From contig JBBRFH010000038.1 in NCBI GenBank assembly GCA_038224615.1, forward strand, positions 1-17,795: DNA of 17,795 bases, read 5' to 3'. The notes under the pieces were generated by a model, which saw only the letters and a program-made list of their open reading frames with translations, was not told where the DNA came from and searched no databases. Source of the DNA: JBBRFH01 sp038224615 (GTDB lineage Bacteria; Planctomycetota; Phycisphaerae; Tepidisphaerales; Tepidisphaeraceae). The position numbers and the translations under genes are program-made. Below, piece after piece: positions 14,520-17,795 of the stretch. The stretch's first letter is position 1; every line of letters starts with the position of its first letter.

Positions 14520-15494
14520 TCATCCGTGTACGAACGTTGCGGCCGCGTCGGGATTCGCCGACGTCTGCGTGCCCATGAGCTGCTCGGCGCGGCGGAGGGT
14601 TTCCTCGATGCTGCCACCGACCTTGCGTACGGCGATAGCGGCGGTGGCGAAGATCCGGGAGATGCGCAGCACTTCGCGCAGCCGCTCGGCCAGCGCGTAA
14701 CCGGTCTCCTCGGCACACTCGACCGCCATGACCGCCAGCGCGTCGGCGCTGAGATGGGCGACGATGTCGCTGGAGCGCACCGTTTCGCAGATGATCCGCG
14801 TCGCTTCACGGCGGACGTTGTCGCTGAGCGCGCCTGCACTGCCGTCATCGAGCCTGGTGCCGTTGAGCTTGACTGAGATCACGCAGACCGGGTGTCCGTA
14901 ACGCTCGCAACGGGCGCCTTCGGTGACGGCGGCGGCGTCCCAGCCGTGCTGGTTGAGCACGCCGGTGAGCTCGTCGGTCGTCGACATGGCCCGCACACGG
15001 TCGGCGGCGCGGCGCTCGGTTTCGAGCTGCGAATCGCGATCGATGAACGCCGCCAGCAGGTCGGCCTGCAACTGGATCAGCGGCAGCCAGGCTTCCAGGC
15101 CGGGCGACTGCGGGTGCGGCGCGATCCCGAAGAGCGTGCCGTGGAGCTGCCCGTCGACGTTACGCAACGGGACGCCGACGTATGCGCCGATCTGCATTCG
15201 CGAGGCGAACGCGGCGTCGCGGTAGGCCGGCACTTTCTCCATATCGTACGCCACCTGCGGGCCGAGGGCTTCGACCATCCGATTGCAGAGCGTGTCGCAC
15301 CAGCGGAACCGATCACCCGCGGCAAGCTGGTAGTAGCCGCCGTCGTGTCTTGCGCGCGCGATTGTCAGCTCCGCGCCTTCGACGCGCGTCACCGCCCACA
15401 GCGCCAGTCCGCACTGCTTCTGGAGATGCTCAAGGACGGCGTCCGCGGCAGTGGAAAAATCAGAAATACGACGCGATGTTGCTGTTGCTACCAC
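14520..15494 (-). CDS. GAF-domain protein with degenerate GGDEF domain
   Basis: This 324-residue protein has a GAF-like sensor at about 15-152 (RWCDTLCNRMVEA, IGAYVGVPLRNVDGQLHGTLFGI) and a diguanylate-cyclase-like domain from about 170. The latter begins with STTDELTGVLNQHGW, the usual DxLTGLxNRRG block. At the active site the expected GGDEF reads SADAL (249-253), which removes the glycines and the metal-binding Glu, so cyclase activity is unlikely. RSSD at 240-243 keeps the RxxD inhibitory-site spacing (five residues before the signature). The protein may therefore bind c-di-GMP or act as a GAF-controlled regulator. The start is GTG at 15494, with GGAG 9 nt upstream. It lies 83 bp downstream of clpB on the same strand. 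Confidence 0.85.
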   Translation of the reverse strand: MVATATSRRISDFSTAADAVLEHLQKQCGLALWAVTRVEGAELTIARARHDGGYYQLAAGDRFRWCDTLCNRMVEALGPQVAYDMEKVPAYRDAAFASRMQIGAYVGVPLRNVDGQLHGTLFGIAPHPQSPGLEAWLPLIQLQADLLAAFIDRDSQLETERRAADRVRAMSTTDELTGVLNQHGWDAAAVTEGARCERYGHPVCVISVKLNGTRLDDGSAGALSDNVRREATRIICETVRSSDIVAHLSADALAVMAVECAEETGYALAERLREVLRISRIFATAAIAVRKVGGSIEETLRRAEQLMGTQTSANPDAAATFVHG

Positions 15495-15577
15495 GTGAAT
15501 CGTCTCCGCAAAGCGTTATCGACTCGACCACCAATCAAATCGACCCGTTCGGCGGCTGACTTCACCTGTAGATTGTC

Positions 15578-17680
15578 CTAGATACGAACTGTCGCAGGCG
15601 CGCTGCGGGCAAACGTGAAGTGTTGCCTGGACTCATCGGCGTCGATGCAGATCGTTTCGCCCTCCTGGAAATCCCCGTGCAACAGCCGGGAAGCCAGGGG
15701 ATTTTCGATCCGCTGCTGGATCACCCGGCGCAGCGGCCGCGCGCCGAACTGCGGGTCATAGCCCTCGTCCGATAACAGCTTGCGTGCCGCATCGGAAAGT
15801 CGCAGCGACAATCCGCGCGACGCCAGCCGACGCTCGAGCGAACGCAACTGCACGTCGACGATCTTGACGAGTTGCTCCTTTGCCAGCGGGTGGAAGACGA
15901 TTGTTTCGTCGATGCGGTTGAGGAACTCCGGGCGGAAAAAGTTGCGAAGCTCGTTCTTCACCATCGCCTCGATTTCCCACTCCTCGGCGTTTCTGGATGA
16001 CAGTTCCATGATCTGCTGGCTGCCGATGTTGCTGGTCATGACGATGACCGCGTTCTTGAAATCGACCGTGCGGCCCTGCCCGTCGGTGAGCCGCCCGTCG
16101 TCGAGGACCTGCAGCAGCACGTTGAAGACGTCGCGGTGCGCTTTCTCGACTTCGTCAAAGAGGATCACGCTGTACGGCTTGCGGCGGACCGCCTCAGTGA
16201 GCCGGCCTCCTTCTTCGTAGCCGACGTACCCGGGCGGGGCGCCGATCAGGCGGGCCACGGAGTGCTGTTCCATGAACTCGCTCATGTCGATGCGCACCAT
16301 GGCGGTGTCGTCATCAAACAGGAACTCCGCGAGCGCCTTGCACAGTTCGGTCTTGCCTACACCCGTTGGCCCGAGGAACAGGAAGCTGCCGATCGGCCGA
16401 TTCGGATCGCCAAGCCCGGCGCGATTGCGGCGCACGGCGTCGCTGACGGCCTTGACCGCGTCCTGCTGTCCGATCACGCGCAGACCGAGGCGAGATTCCA
16501 TCTGCAGCAGCTTGTCGCGCTCGGTCTCTAGCATGCGCGACACGGGGACGCCGGTCCACTTCGCAACCACTTCCGCGATCTCGTCGGCGTCGACCTGCTG
16601 CTTCAGCAGCCGCGGGGTGGCGCTCCGCGCGTCCTTTGGTTGCGCTTCGAGCTTGTCGAGCTGCTCCTTCAGTTTCTTCAGCAGCTTCTCCTCGGCCGCC
16701 ACCTCTTGTAGTTCCTTCTCGTTGACACGACGACCCTCGCGCATCGCCGACACGATCGCCGACTCGCGGCGTTCGTACGCTTCCTGGCGCGCCATGTACT
16801 GCGCCCGCAACGTGTTCGCATCGCCAAGCCCGCCCTTTTCCAACTCCCATTGCCGGTTGAGCTCCTGCAGTTGTTTTTCGACGTCGGCGAGATCCTTCTT
16901 GATCTCGACGAGCCGCTTCTGTGCGTCCGGATCGATTTCGTCCTTGAGCTGCCCCTGCACGAGTTCGAGCTGCGCCTGCCTTCGCACGAGTCGATCAATT
17001 TCCTCCGGGACGCTCTGGTTTTCCAACGCCAGGCGCGCCGCCGCCTCGTCGACGAGATCAATCGCCTTGTCCGGCAGGAAGCGGTCGGCGATGTAGCGAT
17101 CGGAAAGCTGTGCCGCGGCGACGATGGCGCTGTCGGTGATGCGCACGCCGTGATGCGTTTCGTAGCGTTGCTTGAGGCCACGCAGGATGGCGATGGTATC
17201 GTCGACGCTCGGCTCGCCGACTTTCACGGGTTGGAAGCGGCGTTCGAGCGCCGGGTCTTTCTCGATGTGCTTGCGGTACTCATCGAGCGTGGTGGCGCCG
17301 ATGCAGCGGAGTTCGCCGCGCGCCAGCGCCGGCTTGAGCAGGTTGCCCGCGTCCATCGAGCCTTCGGTTCGTCCGGCACCGACAACGGTGTGCAGTTCGT
17401 CGATGAAGAGAATGATCCGCCCGTCGCTCTGCTGCACTTCCTTCATGACAGCCTTGAGGCGGTCCTCGAACTCGCCGCGGTATTTGGCGCCGGCGATCAG
17501 CGCGCCCATGTCGAGCGCGACGATGCGCTTGCCCTGCAGCATGGTGGGCACGTCGCCTTTGAGGATGCGAAGTGCGAGGCCTTCAACGATGGCGGTCTTG
17601 CCGACGCCGGGCTCGCCGATGAGACACGGGTTGTTCTTTGTGCGGCGACTCAGCACCTGCATGGTCTCGTTTACCCCCAC
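15578..17680 (-). pseudogene. clpB: ClpB disaggregase, 5'-truncated
   Basis: ClpB is a hexameric AAA+ chaperone that rescues aggregated protein together with DnaK. Present here are Walker A1 (GEPGVGKT, 22-29), pore loop GAKYRGEFE, Walker B1 (IILFIDE, 89-95), the coiled-coil middle domain (about 220-350), Walker A2 (GPTGVGKT, 437-444), Walker B2 (VILFDE, 505-510), the GYVGYEEGG pore loop and a normal C-terminal domain. Missing are the N-terminal Clp_N domain and the first part of ATPase module 1, including the usual LDPVIGRDEEI segment: about 180 residues compared with Escherichia coli ClpB, where Walker A1 is near residue 206. Homology begins at ETMQVLSRRTKNNP (about 17668). The frame opens with a GTG at 17680 and meets an in-frame TAG at 17699-17701. 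It is probably a broken gene or a chimeric contig end; a functional short form is less likely. Confidence 0.85.
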
Positions 17681-17795
17681 GAATACGCCCCTTTTGGACT
17701 AGTTGACGCGCTTGTGCCAAAGTCTTTGTCCGTTTTGCGCGGTAGTAGATGTTACCAAGGTTTAGAACAAACTCAACTGTATTGAGTTTTTAGTT
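17681..17795. other. AT-rich edge sequence upstream of truncated clpB
   Basis: By hand count, bases 17691-17795 are about 41% G+C, far below the coding sequence next to them. The clpB frame is closed by TAG at 17699-17701, and no frame continues the missing ClpB N-terminus. A different minus-strand frame (about 17789-17679) stays open and reads NIYYRA and TLAQARQLVQKGRI, which resembles the ribosomal S4 RNA-binding domain. The stretch may be the end of an inserted element, foreign DNA joined at an assembly edge, or a decayed gene. Confidence 0.5.
17769..17791 (+). terminator. Terminator-like hairpin at right edge
   Basis: AAACTCAA-CTGTA-TTGAGTTT is an 8-bp perfect stem with a five-base loop. 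On the plus strand it runs into two more T residues, making a run of five T. The stem is AT-rich and weak. Any transcript it would serve is unclear: on the plus strand the only thing upstream is the antisense of clpB, and on the minus strand the source gene would lie beyond the window. It may instead be an inverted repeat of a mobile-element end. Confidence 0.35.

Overview
The window is G+C-rich bacterial chromosome and most likely comes from a planctomycete, perhaps of the Phycisphaerae/Tepidisphaerales type. The main clue is the leftmost protein, whose N-terminus carries SLEHRRLLAAQ. This is a variant of the LEPRxLLA-type motif that heads many planctomycete extracellular proteins. Codon use and the RpoB/RpoC sequences fit a G+C-rich bacterium, but the class-level placement is inference.

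Layout, left to right. (1) Positions 1-1823, minus strand: a secreted protein open at the left edge, with about 15 tandem RTX calcium-binding nonapeptides, a proline-rich linker and a TIM-barrel glycosidase-like domain of the GH-A type. (2) Positions 1824-2180: no gene, but a strong hairpin that probably ends the rpoC transcript. (3) Positions 2181-11562, minus strand: the RNA polymerase block, in the order rpoB, a 105-aa membrane protein, a HEPN-domain protein, an 86-aa partner, rpoC. The three small genes sit between rpoB and rpoC, which are usually adjacent. The 204-bp gap after rpoB holds two REP-like hairpins facing each other. (4) Positions 11563-12218: the rpoB leader and promoter region on the minus strand, and on the plus strand a frameshifted relic resembling the C-terminal end of a DNA cytosine-C5 methyltransferase. 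(5) Positions 12219-14507, plus strand: a YdhF-type aldo/keto reductase and a glycerate kinase. (6) Positions 14520-15494, minus strand: a GAF protein with a degenerate GGDEF domain. (7) Positions 15578-17680, minus strand: a clpB lacking its N-terminal domain and the start of its first ATPase module, followed to the right edge by about 105 bp of AT-rich sequence.

How the genes fit together: rpoB and rpoC encode the beta and beta' subunits of RNA polymerase, and the small genes between them are packed so tightly that they are probably co-expressed with rpoC. The ribosomal genes that normally precede rpoB (rplK, rplA, rplJ, rplL) are absent, and rpoB is instead divergent from metabolic genes. 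ClpB is a protein disaggregase, but this copy appears broken or was joined to unrelated sequence at the contig edge.

The points most worth a second look are the HEPN gene pair inside rpoBC, the inverted pair of hairpins with compensatory changes, the methyltransferase relic, the clpB breakpoint with a possible ribosomal S4-like fragment beside it, and the degenerate GGDEF protein that keeps an RxxD inhibitory-site motif.
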